From Pyrinomonadaceae bacterium (GTDB taxonomy: Bacteria > Acidobacteriota > Blastocatellia > Pyrinomonadales > Pyrinomonadaceae), in assembly GCA_028284415.1 (NCBI GenBank), contig JANQRU010000007.1, positions 1,095,243-1,159,242 on the forward strand: DNA of 64,000 nucleotides. Direction: 5' to 3'. A model generated the notes under the pieces. The model made no database searches and was not told where the DNA came from. It saw only the letters and a program-made list of their open reading frames with translations. Below are positions 34,049 through 42,520 of this stretch, one piece after another. The position numbers and the translations under genes were made by a program. Each line of letters opens with the position of its first letter. Position 1 is the stretch's first letter.

Positions 34049-35197
34049 ATGAAAAAGCTAATATTTATTATTTTTGCGTGCTTGATTTTTACAGCAACTT
34101 CATTTGCACAGGGCACAAATGATCCGACCACTAATGGCGAAACAATAACTGAATCAAAGAAAAAGCGTGTTATTTTCAGGGCAACGAAAGAACAAATTAT
34201 TCAAGTCCAAACAATGCTCAAGGAGAAAGACTCTTATAAGGGTGATGCAGATGGCAAATTCAACAAGGATTTTCGCGGTGCGATAAAAGGTTTTCAAGGT
34301 GAGAATGGTTTAAAGAAAACCGGAACTTTGAATCGTGCGACGCTCGAAAAAATGGGCATAGAATTGACTGAGAAGCAAAAGACAATTCCTGTTAATCCTA
34401 ATTCTTATGCCTCAGCTGATAATAAAAAAGAGAAAAAACCACGCAAAAAATCTTTTCGACCAACTAAGACTCAAATCAAAGAGGCTCAAACTAAATTAAA
34501 AGAAGCTAATAAATTTGAAGGCGAAGTAACTGGAAAATATAGCAAAGATTTTCGAGCTGTTTTGAAAACTTATCAAGAAGAAAATGGACTTGATAAAACC
34601 GGGAAGTTGGATGAAGCAACACTTGCAAAAATGGAAATTGAGCTAACTGATAAGCAAAAAGGTATTGAAACTGGTGACAGTTCAAAACCTAAACGCAGAA
34701 GTTTCCGCGTAAATAAAGATCAAATTACTCAAGCACAAAAACTTCTGAAAGAAAAAGGCTTATTTGTCGGAGAAGAAACAGGTAAATACAGCAAAGAATT
34801 CCGTTCGGCAATCAAAGATTTTCAGTCGGGAAATGGGTTGAAACGAAAAGGTTCACTTAATCGTGCAACTTTAGAGAAAATGGGAATTGAGTTAACCGAT
34901 TCACAAAAGGAAATTCCAGTAAATCCAAATGATATTGCAACTCCAAAAACTGTATCAGCTGATAAACCCAAGAGAAAAATTTTCCGTGCGACCAAAGATC
35001 AGATTATGAAGGTTCAAACGATGCTGAAGGAAAAAGGGCTTTACAATGGTGATAAAACAGGAAAATTAAACCCCGCAACCCGTTCAGCAATCCGCGAATG
35101 GCAAGCTCAAAATAATGTTAAAAAAACAGGAACTTTGAATAAAGTAACTTTGGAAGCAATGGGGATTGAATTGACTGACAAACAACACGGAATGTAA
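34049..35197 (+). CDS. Secreted protein with four peptidoglycan-binding-like repeats
   Basis: The 382-residue product has a signal peptide (MKKLIFIIFACLIFTATSFAQ) and four tandem units of about 65-85 residues. Each has an RxT/NKxQI..(V/A)Q..LKE.....G..TGK....FR.AIK.(F/W)Q..NG....G.L...TL..MGIELT pattern, which is the PG_binding_1 helical domain with conserved G-T-L-N and ELT. Lys/Arg-rich linkers join them. No catalytic domain is present, so it may be a periplasmic wall-binding scaffold. Likely single-gene unit with a bidirectional terminator. Confidence 0.85.
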   Translation: MKKLIFIIFACLIFTATSFAQGTNDPTTNGETITESKKKRVIFRATKEQIIQVQTMLKEKDSYKGDADGKFNKDFRGAIKGFQGENGLKKTGTLNRATLEKMGIELTEKQKTIPVNPNSYASADNKKEKKPRKKSFRPTKTQIKEAQTKLKEANKFEGEVTGKYSKDFRAVLKTYQEENGLDKTGKLDEATLAKMEIELTDKQKGIETGDSSKPKRRSFRVNKDQITQAQKLLKEKGLFVGEETGKYSKEFRSAIKDFQSGNGLKRKGSLNRATLEKMGIELTDSQKEIPVNPNDIATPKTVSADKPKRKIFRATKDQIMKVQTMLKEKGLYNGDKTGKLNPATRSAIREWQAQNNVKKTGTLNKVTLEAMGIELTDKQHGM

Positions 35198-35220
35198 GTT
35201 TTCGTTTTTGGCGAATAAAG

Positions 35221-35261
35221 AAAAATGCGTTTAGGATTATATAAATTCTAAACGCATTTTT
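35221..35261. terminator. Bidirectional terminator between convergent genes
   Basis: AAAAATGCGTTTAG (35221-35234) pairs with CTAAACGCATTTTT (35248-35261), with A and T tracts at both ends and a 13-base loop. It serves the peptidoglycan-binding-like gene on the plus strand and the DUF1992 gene on the minus strand, whose stop codon it overlaps. Confidence 0.85.
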
Positions 35262-35581
35262 TATCTTCTTCTTTTATTTCTTTCGATCAAAATAGTTAGA
35301 TTTAATTCTTTTTCGCTTAACTCTTTTTCTAGTTTCACCTTAAGCTTTTTATCTTCGCACTCCTTGATTTTTTTCCTTAAAATACCAACGTCCTTTAAAA
35401 TCTCAACCTCTTCAGGAACAAATTTGTTGGCTTTCAAAAGTGAATGACCGACGCGAAACTCTGAAGGCGTGTTGAAATATGAAGTCAAATCGATCTTTTC
35501 ACCTCGCCCTTTGAGATCATCAAACTCTCCCTTGGCGATAGCTTCCTGAATCAATTCTTCAACTATTTTATGAAAAGACAT
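35261..35581 (-). CDS. DUF1992-domain (DnaJ homologue subfamily C member 28-like) protein
   Basis: The 106-residue product starts MSFHKIVEELIQEAIAKGEFDDLKGRGEKIDL, the signature of DUF1992, and continues with helix YFNTPSEFRVGHSLLKANKFVPEEVEILKDV. The GEFDxLxGxGKxL/I core is typical. The last 40 residues are a Lys/Glu coiled coil. Family function unknown; it is cytoplasmic, since no signal is seen. Convergent with the peptidoglycan-binding-like gene. Confidence 0.85.
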   Translation of the reverse strand: MSFHKIVEELIQEAIAKGEFDDLKGRGEKIDLTSYFNTPSEFRVGHSLLKANKFVPEEVEILKDVGILRKKIKECEDKKLKVKLEKELSEKELNLTILIERNKRRR

Positions 35582-35664
35582 ATCAGACCAAATTATAGTT
35601 CATTTCCAATTGAAAATCGCATATAATAAAAATAAGAAGGGTTAATATAATGGAGGTCAAAGTT

Positions 35665-36117
35665 ATGAGAAAAATTTGTTTAATATTAGCTTTTACATTG
35701 CTACTTGGATCACAAGCGTTAGCCCAAAATTCTGGACCATCTAGAGGATTTATCAAAGGTGATCTAATCTATCCAAGCGACGAAATTCCGCAAGGTTTGA
35801 TTCTTTGTGCAACGAGAGTTTTGAAAGTAAGTTATACCGTTTGTTCAACTTCCAGCAATAAGCGAGGTCTTTCTTTCTTCATAAATCGGGCAAGACAGAA
35901 CTACACAATCGGTGTACCTGCAGGAACTTATTATGTCTATGCAACTTTCCCGAAAGGAAGAGCCCCCACAGCAGATATGGAAGAGTATAAGGCTTACTAT
36001 ACAGAATTTGTCCGATGCGGAATGAGTGTCAAATGTAAGTCACACAGAAGGATAAAAATTCGGGTTAAAAGGAGACAAGTCAAGTCAGGAATAACAATCG
36101 GAGATTGGTATAACTAA
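35665..36117 (+). CDS. Small secreted protein of unknown function
   Basis: The ATG at 35665 has a GGAGGT ribosome site 8 bases upstream, inside the longer frame that begins at 35650, so the later start is preferred. The 150-residue product has a signal peptide (MRKICLILAFTLLLGSQALAQ). The mature region has an FIKGDLIYPSDEIPQGLILC start and a YTIGVPAGTYYVYATFPKG strand pair, the pattern of a small carboxypeptidase-regulatory-like or Cna-B-type beta-sandwich. Cysteines at several positions may form disulphides. Followed by a hairpin terminator. Confidence 0.65.
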   Translation: MRKICLILAFTLLLGSQALAQNSGPSRGFIKGDLIYPSDEIPQGLILCATRVLKVSYTVCSTSSNKRGLSFFINRARQNYTIGVPAGTYYVYATFPKGRAPTADMEEYKAYYTEFVRCGMSVKCKSHRRIKIRVKRRQVKSGITIGDWYN

Positions 36118-36138
36118 AGGAAATTAATCAAAAAATGG

Positions 36139-36170
36139 AAACGGTGAGAAATAATTTTTCACCGTTTTTT
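36139..36170 (+). terminator. Terminator between convergent genes
   Basis: AAACGGTGA (36139-36147) pairs with TCACCGTTT (36159-36167), followed by a run of T. It follows the secreted-protein gene and lies just before the stop of the TetR gene on the other strand. Confidence 0.8.
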
Positions 36171-36763
36171 TATATTTCTACATTCTTTATCGAAGCACGA
36201 AATCCAGGCATTATGAGTTGGTGAAATGTATCGTCCATTTCTCTTGCTGAATATGGCATATTGTTATCAAGCCACCATTTTAGCTGTGAGAAAATTTCTT
36301 CTGCTAAATAGTTGGATAGAATCGGTAACGGCACGGACAAACTTGTTTTATCAATAATGTGAGAATCCAGCTCTTTTTCGATAATTTCTGCAAAATATCT
36401 CTTTCCATTATTGAAAAGCCTTTCAATTTTGCTTGATTTAACCAAAGCTCTATAAAAAGGATGAAAATCTTTGAGGTGAGCAAATAATTCGGCAATTGGA
36501 ACAAATCTTCCTGATTTTAGATTTTCCCACTTAAATTGTTTGAGAAAAAAATCGAGAGCCTTTTTCCAATCACCCATCAGCAAATCCTCTTTATCGCGAA
36601 AATGTGTGTAAAAGGTCGAACGCCCGACATTTGCACGATCAATTACGTCCTGCACAGTAATCGAATCGTAATGCTTTTCTTGGATCAACTCGATTAAAGC
36701 CTTGCTCAAAGAATGCTTTGTCTTTAAAACTCTTCGGTCAATTGTTTTAGCTTGTGCTGACAT
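36170..36763 (-). CDS. TetR/AcrR-family transcriptional regulator
   Basis: The 197-residue product starts with the TetR helix-turn-helix: RVLKTKHSLSKALIELIQEKHYDSITVQDVIDRANVGRSTFYTHFRDKEDLL, with the conserved FYxHFxxKEDLL recognition end. The C-terminal ligand domain includes a TetR_C_33-like EIFSQLKWWLDNNMPYSAREMDDTFHQLI. It is divergent from the membrane-protein gene at 36888 and likely represses it and itself through the palindrome at 36778-36800. Confidence 0.92.
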   Translation of the reverse strand: MSAQAKTIDRRVLKTKHSLSKALIELIQEKHYDSITVQDVIDRANVGRSTFYTHFRDKEDLLMGDWKKALDFFLKQFKWENLKSGRFVPIAELFAHLKDFHPFYRALVKSSKIERLFNNGKRYFAEIIEKELDSHIIDKTSLSVPLPILSNYLAEEIFSQLKWWLDNNMPYSAREMDDTFHQLIMPGFRASIKNVEI

Positions 36764-36777
36764 TAATTTAAATTATC

Positions 36778-36800
36778 GAACAAAATCAAACAATTTGTCC
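36778..36800. promoter_or_regulatory. Candidate TetR operator
   Basis: GAACAAAAT, six bases, ATTTGTCC is an imperfect inverted repeat in the gap between the TetR gene and the divergent membrane-protein gene. Position and symmetry fit a TetR-family operator. No consensus for this regulator is known to me. Confidence 0.5.
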
Positions 36801-36887
36801 ATTACTGAACATTTCGGCTTTCCTTATCTATTGTTTTTTTCGACTACTTTCATAAAATTTTCAATTTATAAAATCAAGGAGAAACGA

Positions 36888-37541
36888 ATGAAACATTCAA
36901 GAATTTACGGAATCGCCTTTATCGTTGGAGCATTAGGAATGGTTATAACAATGATTTTTCATCCGACGGGAAGCGATTTATTACATCAAAATAGAGAAAT
37001 GGCTCAAAGAGGCGAGATGATCGCGGTCGCCACGCATTCACTTGCACTTTTTTGTATTCCGCTTTTATTTTACGGATTTTGGGGGGTTTATAAAAAATTC
37101 GGCAAAGATTCTCCACTTGCATCTGCTGCATTAGTCTCATATTTATTCGCCGCATTCGCCGTAATGTGTGCCGGAATTTTTAGTGGTTTAATTGCACCAA
37201 ACGTAACAAATCAAATGCTCTCAGCCGATGAATCTACAAGAAAATTGTTGAGTGAGTTTTTGCATTACAACTTTCTTATAAATCAAGGGTTTACAAAAGT
37301 TTTTGTTGTCGGTTCATCCATTTCAATAATCCTTTGGTCTGTTTTGATATTTAAGAAAAGCAAATTCGCAAAAGCCATCGGAATTATTGGGTTTATTATT
37401 TCAGGAATAAGTCTTTTAGCGTTTTTTGCAGGACATTTGAAATTAGACGTTCACGGATTTGGATTATTTGCATTTGCACAATCTATTTGGACTATATTGC
37501 TTGGTATATTTTTATTTACACAGCAAAAGTTAAAGGCTTAA
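36888..37541 (+). CDS. Six-helix integral membrane protein
   Basis: The ATG at 36888 has an AAGGAG site seven bases upstream; the longer frame runs back across the TetR gene and is rejected. The 217-residue product has about six hydrophobic segments, starting RIYGIAFIVGALGMVITMIFHP, then HSLALFCIPLLFYGFWG, AALVSYLFAAFAVMCAGIFSGLI, VFVVGSSISIILWSVLIF, and IIGFIISGISLLAFFAGH. No transporter motif is evident. Divergent from a TetR gene, so possibly regulated by it. Confidence 0.75.
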   Translation: MKHSRIYGIAFIVGALGMVITMIFHPTGSDLLHQNREMAQRGEMIAVATHSLALFCIPLLFYGFWGVYKKFGKDSPLASAALVSYLFAAFAVMCAGIFSGLIAPNVTNQMLSADESTRKLLSEFLHYNFLINQGFTKVFVVGSSISIILWSVLIFKKSKFAKAIGIIGFIISGISLLAFFAGHLKLDVHGFGLFAFAQSIWTILLGIFLFTQQKLKA

Positions 37542-37564
37542 AATTGATACCAATATTTGTAAAA

Positions 37565-38911
37565 TCAGTCAGTAGGGATTATTTCACTTTCGCTGTTTGT
37601 AAAATAATCCTTTTTTCTAGTTTGATAAAAATACGCTAAATATCCAATCACCATTGTTGCGATTCCTGCTAATGCCGCAAACGGTTGCATAAAAATGCTC
37701 CAAACAGTTGTCCATAGAGCAAAGATTATAAAGATAATTGGGGTGACGGGGTAGCCAATACAAACTTGATGTTTACTAATTCCTTCTTTTCTCAAACGAA
37801 ATAGGCTAACAACTGTTAGAGCAGCGAATATATTCAGTGTAAAACCTATGTAAATCAAAAGTGTTCCGAAAGATGATGTTAGAGCAAACAACGAAGCTAA
37901 AACTGCTTGGAGCAGTACTGCACTCGCAGGAACTTTTCTTTGATTTAATTTGCCGAGTCTTTTTGGAAGAAATCCATCGCGTGACATTGCTTCAGCGACT
38001 CTAGGACCGATTATCATCATCGCACTAATCGGAACAATTTGCCCCAAACCAATTAAAAGCGAGATAAAAAACCCAGCCGAATCTCCCCATTGTTTTGTTC
38101 CTACCAAATACGCTACTTCTTCGACTCCTGCTAATTCTTTTAATGGCACGACACTTAAAAAAGCTAGATTTACGAGTAGATAAACGACGGTGACAATTCC
38201 TGTTCCTGCTAATAATGAACGCGGGAGATTTTTTTCTGGTTTACGAATTTCTGCCCCAATGTATGCAGAAGCATTCCAACCGCTATAAGCAAATGAAACG
38301 AAAATTAACACGACAGCAAAAGAGGATGAAAACCAAAATGCAGAATTTATTTCTGTTAGAGAATCGACTGCAAAACTAAAATTGAAGGGCAAAATAAAAA
38401 AGATAAAACCGCAAAGAAGCAAAATTTTTATTGCAATTAATGCCGTTTGAACCTTGCTTCCAAGTCGTATGTCATACGCATGCAAAAGTGAAACAACGAA
38501 AATGGTCAAAACTGCCATCAACTGCACATTCCAACCAGGAAAGGCTTTTCCGATAAAAAGGTGCATTGCTATTGCCGCTGCTGCAACAGGAGCAGCAAAC
38601 CCTACAACTAATGAAACCCAACCGGAAATAAAACCAAGCGACGGATGAATAAGGCGACTTAAATAGTGGTATTCACCACCCGATTCGGGAAGTGATGCTC
38701 CGATTTCGCCGTAACACAAAGCCCCACACAACGCCACAATTCCGCCAATCAACCAAGCTAAAATTATATCTCCACCGCTCGCATTCATTTCTGCCATCAG
38801 TCCGGTAGTCGTAAAAATTCCCGTTCCAATCATGCTTGAAATGACGATTGCCGAAGCTGAGACAAACGAAATCACCCTGCGTTTTGAACCATTTTTTGCT
38901 TGCTGTTTCAT
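37565..38911 (-). CDS. APC-superfamily amino acid permease
   Basis: The 448-residue product (second of two adjacent ATGs) has 12 predicted membrane helices. The first contains SASAIVISSMIGTGIFTTTGLM, where the unwound GTGIF loop binds the substrate's amino and carboxyl groups. IAWLIGGIVALCGALCYGEIGASLPESGGEYHYL, in the second and third helices, is classic for the APC family. It resembles LAT/AdiC-type exchangers. Substrate unknown. Single gene, convergent with the membrane protein gene. Confidence 0.9.
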   Translation of the reverse strand: MKQQAKNGSKRRVISFVSASAIVISSMIGTGIFTTTGLMAEMNASGGDIILAWLIGGIVALCGALCYGEIGASLPESGGEYHYLSRLIHPSLGFISGWVSLVVGFAAPVAAAAIAMHLFIGKAFPGWNVQLMAVLTIFVVSLLHAYDIRLGSKVQTALIAIKILLLCGFIFFILPFNFSFAVDSLTEINSAFWFSSSFAVVLIFVSFAYSGWNASAYIGAEIRKPEKNLPRSLLAGTGIVTVVYLLVNLAFLSVVPLKELAGVEEVAYLVGTKQWGDSAGFFISLLIGLGQIVPISAMMIIGPRVAEAMSRDGFLPKRLGKLNQRKVPASAVLLQAVLASLFALTSSFGTLLIYIGFTLNIFAALTVVSLFRLRKEGISKHQVCIGYPVTPIIFIIFALWTTVWSIFMQPFAALAGIATMVIGYLAYFYQTRKKDYFTNSESEIIPTD

Positions 38912-38956
38912 CAAATTATTTCTCGTATCTCAAGTTTGCTCAAATTATTTTCTTAT

Positions 38957-39697
38957 TTAATTTGCCACTTCAAACTCAAGAAAATAATCTTTGGGAAGCA
39001 ATACGTCATGTTCTTTAATTAGTTTGTATCCAGCTTGTTTTAATTCATCAACCAACTGCTTTTTGGTTACTAAATCTTCAGTAGATCTGTGAAAGCTTTC
39101 GCTCGTTTCAGAAAAATCAACAATTATGAGTCGTCCACCTGATTTTAGTGCTGATTTAACATTGGAAAAATACGGAATTCTGTTGCTAATGTGGTGATAA
39201 GCGTGTTTTAGGAAAATAACATCGGTTGAATTTGCTTCGAGTTTTGGATCGTCTGTCGGGACAAGTTTCGCTTCGTAATTTGGAAGATTTCTATCTTTAG
39301 CATCTTCATTCATACGTTCAACTAAACTTTCACGAACTTCTATTCCAATGGCTTTACCACCTGAACCGACAGCTTTTGCAAATCGCCAAGTCATAATTCC
39401 GCGTCCCGCCCCGATATCTGCAACTACTTGATTTGGCTTTAAGTTCATTTTTTTAGCTATCAAATCAAGACGCTCATTACGACTCATTGCTCTATTCGAA
39501 CGGAATTTTTGTTTTGAATCCCGAATATCAGAATCTTTGCTTTCTTTGTTTTTTGAATAGTTCTTCTTTTTTGATTTCTTGCAAGCTTTTTTCTCCATGT
39601 TGGAAGTTTCTTGTGCAACTGCATTTGATGGCGAAGCACAACCAGATACAAATGCACAAACTATAAGCATTAAAATTTTGATAACTATTAAATTCAT
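38957..39697 (-). CDS. Exported lipoprotein methyltransferase-like protein
   Basis: The ATG at 39697 has an AAGGAG site. The first 20 residues (NLIVIKILMLIVCAFVSGC) form a lipoprotein signal with lipobox VSGC. After a Lys-rich linker, the 170-residue domain is a class I methyltransferase: VVADIGAGRGIMTWRFAKAVG (motif I GxGxG), GIEV, DVIFLKHAYHHISN and GGRLIIVDFSE. A methyltransferase placed outside the cytoplasm lacks an obvious SAM supply. Either the localisation prediction is wrong, or the protein has another role. Confidence 0.75.
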   Translation of the reverse strand: MNLIVIKILMLIVCAFVSGCASPSNAVAQETSNMEKKACKKSKKKNYSKNKESKDSDIRDSKQKFRSNRAMSRNERLDLIAKKMNLKPNQVVADIGAGRGIMTWRFAKAVGSGGKAIGIEVRESLVERMNEDAKDRNLPNYEAKLVPTDDPKLEANSTDVIFLKHAYHHISNRIPYFSNVKSALKSGGRLIIVDFSETSESFHRSTEDLVTKKQLVDELKQAGYKLIKEHDVLLPKDYFLEFEVAN

Positions 39698-39810
39698 TTT
39701 TTGTCTCCTTAATAAACTTTTTGAACTAATTTCGGTAGGCAAAATATATGAAATGAAAGAATGGGAAATCTTCTTTTTGACGTGAAAAGATGTCTTAAAA
39801 TATCTGATGA

Positions 39811-39855
39811 TGTAAAAAGTTGTAATTAGGAGACAACTTTTTACAACTTTTTACG
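39811..39855. promoter_or_regulatory. Hairpin and ACAACTTTTT direct repeat upstream of the histidine kinase gene
   Basis: TGTAAAAAGTTGT (39811-39823) pairs perfectly with ACAACTTTTTACA (39833-39845). The right arm is followed in phase by a second ACAACTTTTTAC (39843-39854), giving a 10-base direct repeat. OmpR/PhoB-type regulators bind such direct repeats of about 10-11 bases, so this may be an autoregulatory site of the two-component genes that follow. Confidence 0.45.
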
Positions 39856-39909
39856 TGAACAATAAGTATTTAAAACCGTATTCAATATAATTAAGAAAAA
39901 TTTATACTT

Positions 39910-41628
39910 ATGCAAAAAGAGTTGAAACTATCTACTCAACAAAAACTACTGGCTTCAGCGGTGGTGTTTGTTGTTTTGCTGACGGGAATTCTTTCTTTTC
40001 TGCAATATCAATCTTTGGTTGAATTACGCGAGAAAAGTAAGGCGGCGGCAAAGGAAAACATGCGGCAGAATCTTCAAGCCATCAAACGCGAAACTAAAGA
40101 AAAATTTGAAAAAATTGCTAACGATTCTCTGCTTCCTTTTACGGAAAAGAACATAACCCGAAAAAATCCGAAAAAGATAAAAACCAAATTTGCCGAAATT
40201 AAAACTCAAAATGAAGGAGTCGAACAACTTTTTCTGATTTATGATTGTAGTCAACAAGAGGATAACTTCGCTGCAATTCAGAAAGGCGATGAACCCACAA
40301 TCATCAAAGGAATAGACACCAATGAAAACCACGACATATTACATGCAAGAAACGCTTACAAGGAAGCAAAACGTCAGTTAAAAAACAAAAATTCTCAACA
40401 AGACTTTTTGTTTTCACAATCGGTTTTTCATCAAGGTAAATCGAATGAAGAAGAATTGATTTACATTTTTCGCAAAGTAAAAGGTCGAATGACCAATGGT
40501 TCGATAGGATTTGCAGGATTAGCTCTGTCTCCGAAGTATGTCAAAAAATTTATTACTGATGAATTCGCCCAAAAACTTAGTCAAACCACACTAAATGAAG
40601 ATGCAAATAGCGGCTTTGTTGTCGGAGTTTTTGATAACAAAGGTGAGGAAATCTATTCAAACGGAGACAAAGACGCAAAAAATTATGAAGCCCAAATTTC
40701 CCTTTCACCGATTTTATCGAATTGGGATATAGCAGCAAGATTTAAAGGAAAAACCGTCGAAACTCTAGCTGAAGGACATTTTCGTCAGAGCCTTTTGCTA
40801 ACCGGAATTATTCTAGTTGGATGGTTTTTGGGACTGTTTTTAATTTTACGAACGATTGCGAAAGAAATGAGATTAGTTCAGGCAAAATCTGATTTTGTTT
40901 CAAATGTCTCGCACGAATTAAAAACTCCGCTCGCATTAATTCGTCTTTTTGCTGAAACACTCGAATTAGGAAGAGTCAAAAGTAAAGAGAAAAAACAAAA
41001 CTACTACCAAACCATCAATGCTGAAAGCCGACGCTTGACGCAGTTAATTAATAACATTTTAGATTTCTCGAAAATTGAAGCAGGTAAGAAAGAATACGAA
41101 TTTACAAATGCCAAAATCAGAACAGTTGTAACCGAAGTTTTGGAAAGCTATGAACATCAATTAAAATCTGTCGGATTTGATTTAAACTTAAACGTCGAAC
41201 CAAATTTACCAGAAGTTTCAATTGACCGAAACGCACTTTCGCAAGCAATATTAAATCTTCTTAACAATGCCGTTAAATATTCTGAAGATGATAAAAAAAT
41301 TGAGATTAGTCTTTTCAAAAAAGATGAATTCGTCGCTATCGAAATAGCCGACCACGGAATTGGAATTCCGCGTTCCGAACAAGAAAAAATCTTTGAGAAA
41401 TTCTATCGCGTCGGTACAAGCTTAGTTCACAACACAAAAGGAACAGGACTCGGACTCGCACTAGTTAAACACATTGTTGAAGCACATCGCGGACACATAA
41501 CTCTCGAAAGCAATACAGGCAAAGGAAGCCGTTTTACAATCTATATTCCGATATCGAAAAGCAAATTAATAGGAGAAACCAACGACCAAATTGGAAATTA
41601 TGAGCTTGCAGAAAATACTCATCGTTGA
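39910..41628 (+). CDS. Sensor histidine kinase
   Basis: The 572-residue product has two membrane helices (about residues 13-32 and 295-315) enclosing a sensor domain of some 260 residues. DHp/CA kinase domains follow: phospho-acceptor His335 in FVSNVSHELKTPL, N box INLLNNAVKYS-like ILNLLNNAVKYSED, G1 ADHGIGIP, F box IFEKFYR, and G2 GTGLGLALVKHI. No HAMP domain is apparent between the second helix and the DHp. The gene overlaps the response regulator by about 30 bases, so they form a pair. Confidence 0.95.
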   Translation: MQKELKLSTQQKLLASAVVFVVLLTGILSFLQYQSLVELREKSKAAAKENMRQNLQAIKRETKEKFEKIANDSLLPFTEKNITRKNPKKIKTKFAEIKTQNEGVEQLFLIYDCSQQEDNFAAIQKGDEPTIIKGIDTNENHDILHARNAYKEAKRQLKNKNSQQDFLFSQSVFHQGKSNEEELIYIFRKVKGRMTNGSIGFAGLALSPKYVKKFITDEFAQKLSQTTLNEDANSGFVVGVFDNKGEEIYSNGDKDAKNYEAQISLSPILSNWDIAARFKGKTVETLAEGHFRQSLLLTGIILVGWFLGLFLILRTIAKEMRLVQAKSDFVSNVSHELKTPLALIRLFAETLELGRVKSKEKKQNYYQTINAESRRLTQLINNILDFSKIEAGKKEYEFTNAKIRTVVTEVLESYEHQLKSVGFDLNLNVEPNLPEVSIDRNALSQAILNLLNNAVKYSEDDKKIEISLFKKDEFVAIEIADHGIGIPRSEQEKIFEKFYRVGTSLVHNTKGTGLGLALVKHIVEAHRGHITLESNTGKGSRFTIYIPISKSKLIGETNDQIGNYELAENTHR

Positions 41629-42286
41629 AGACGAACCTGATATGGCGTTAGGTTTGCAGGACAATTTCGAATATGAAGGTTACGAAGTTGTCGTCGCCCG
41701 TGATGGCGAAGAAGGCGTCCAATTTGCCAATGCAGAAAAACCCGACATAATTATCCTCGATGTGATGTTACCCAAAATGAGTGGTCTCGATGTCTGTCGT
41801 CATCTGAGAGGCGAAGGATTAAAAACGCCAATCATAATGCTCACAGCAAGAAGTCAAGAAATGGATAAAGTCATCGGCTTGGAAATCGGTGCGGATGATT
41901 ACGTTACAAAACCTTTCGGCATCAGAGAACTTCTAGCCAGAATCCGAGCCAGACTAAGAAACACATCTCAAACTAATTCGGAAATCGAAAGTTATTCATT
42001 CGCAGATATATCAATCAACTTCAAAAAATACCAAGCAACAAAAAGCGGAAGTCCACTCGACCTATCAACCCGCGAATTTGAATTGCTCAAATATCTTGTT
42101 AAACATCGTGGCGAAGCCGTTACACGCGACCAGTTATTAGACGATATTTGGGGCATCGAAGACTATCCTTTCACTAGAACGGTAGATAATCACATCTCAA
42201 AACTTCGGCAGAAAATCGAAGGTGATTCATCCAACCCAAAATACATTATCACCGTCCACCGCATAGGTTATAAATTTCTCGGTTAA
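41600..42286 (+). CDS. OmpR/PhoB-family response regulator
   Basis: The ATG at 41600 (MSLQKILIVEDEPDM) is preferred to an upstream TTG. The 228-residue product has a receiver domain with acidic pair VEDEPD, phospho-acceptor Asp54 (IIILDVMLP), Thr in MLTAR and Lys in YVTKPFG. A winged-helix DNA-binding domain follows (LSTREFELLKYLVKHRGEAVTRDQLLDDIWG, DNHISKLRQKIE). It is the partner of the overlapping histidine kinase gene. Confidence 0.95.
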   Translation: MSLQKILIVEDEPDMALGLQDNFEYEGYEVVVARDGEEGVQFANAEKPDIIILDVMLPKMSGLDVCRHLRGEGLKTPIIMLTARSQEMDKVIGLEIGADDYVTKPFGIRELLARIRARLRNTSQTNSEIESYSFADISINFKKYQATKSGSPLDLSTREFELLKYLVKHRGEAVTRDQLLDDIWGIEDYPFTRTVDNHISKLRQKIEGDSSNPKYIITVHRIGYKFLG

Positions 42287-42353
42287 ATTATCCTCATGTG
42301 AATTTTAAGTTTTCAGGTAAATGAACTTATCATTAAATCTTCAAAATAAAACT

Positions 42354-42484
42354 AGATTTTGCTATATTTTCTGAAAATGCGGCAAACAAATATCTATGCT
42401 TACATAACTCCGATTGCACTTTTGTTTATCATTTTAGAAATTTTCTTTTGTTGGTATTACAAAAAAAATTACATCTCTTGTTAG
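42354..42484 (+). pseudogene. Ghost of the 5' end of the sterol-desaturase-like gene
   Basis: From ATG at 42377 this gives MRQTNIYAYITPIALLFIIL, then EIFFCWYYKKNYISC-stop (TAG 42482-42484). The intact gene at 43787 encodes MQETNVYAYITPIALAFILL and EMFFSWYYRKNYIT. The similarity begins about 20 bases upstream at TTTTGCTATATTTTC, so the leader and possibly the promoter are also duplicated. The intact gene and the ghost are separated by the zinc-ribbon gene. Confidence 0.88.
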
Positions 42485-42520
42485 TACAATAGTATTTTCA
42501 ATGTGATTATAGATTCCAAA

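Noticed and set aside
34049..35197. Repeat array as DNA tandem repeats
   Set aside because: The repeats are at protein level with diverged DNA, so this is a domain-repeat gene, not a DNA satellite.
36702..36887. Longer N-terminus of the six-helix membrane protein
   Set aside because: It overlaps the TetR gene on the other strand and lacks a ribosome site, while the ATG at 36888 has an AAGGAG site.
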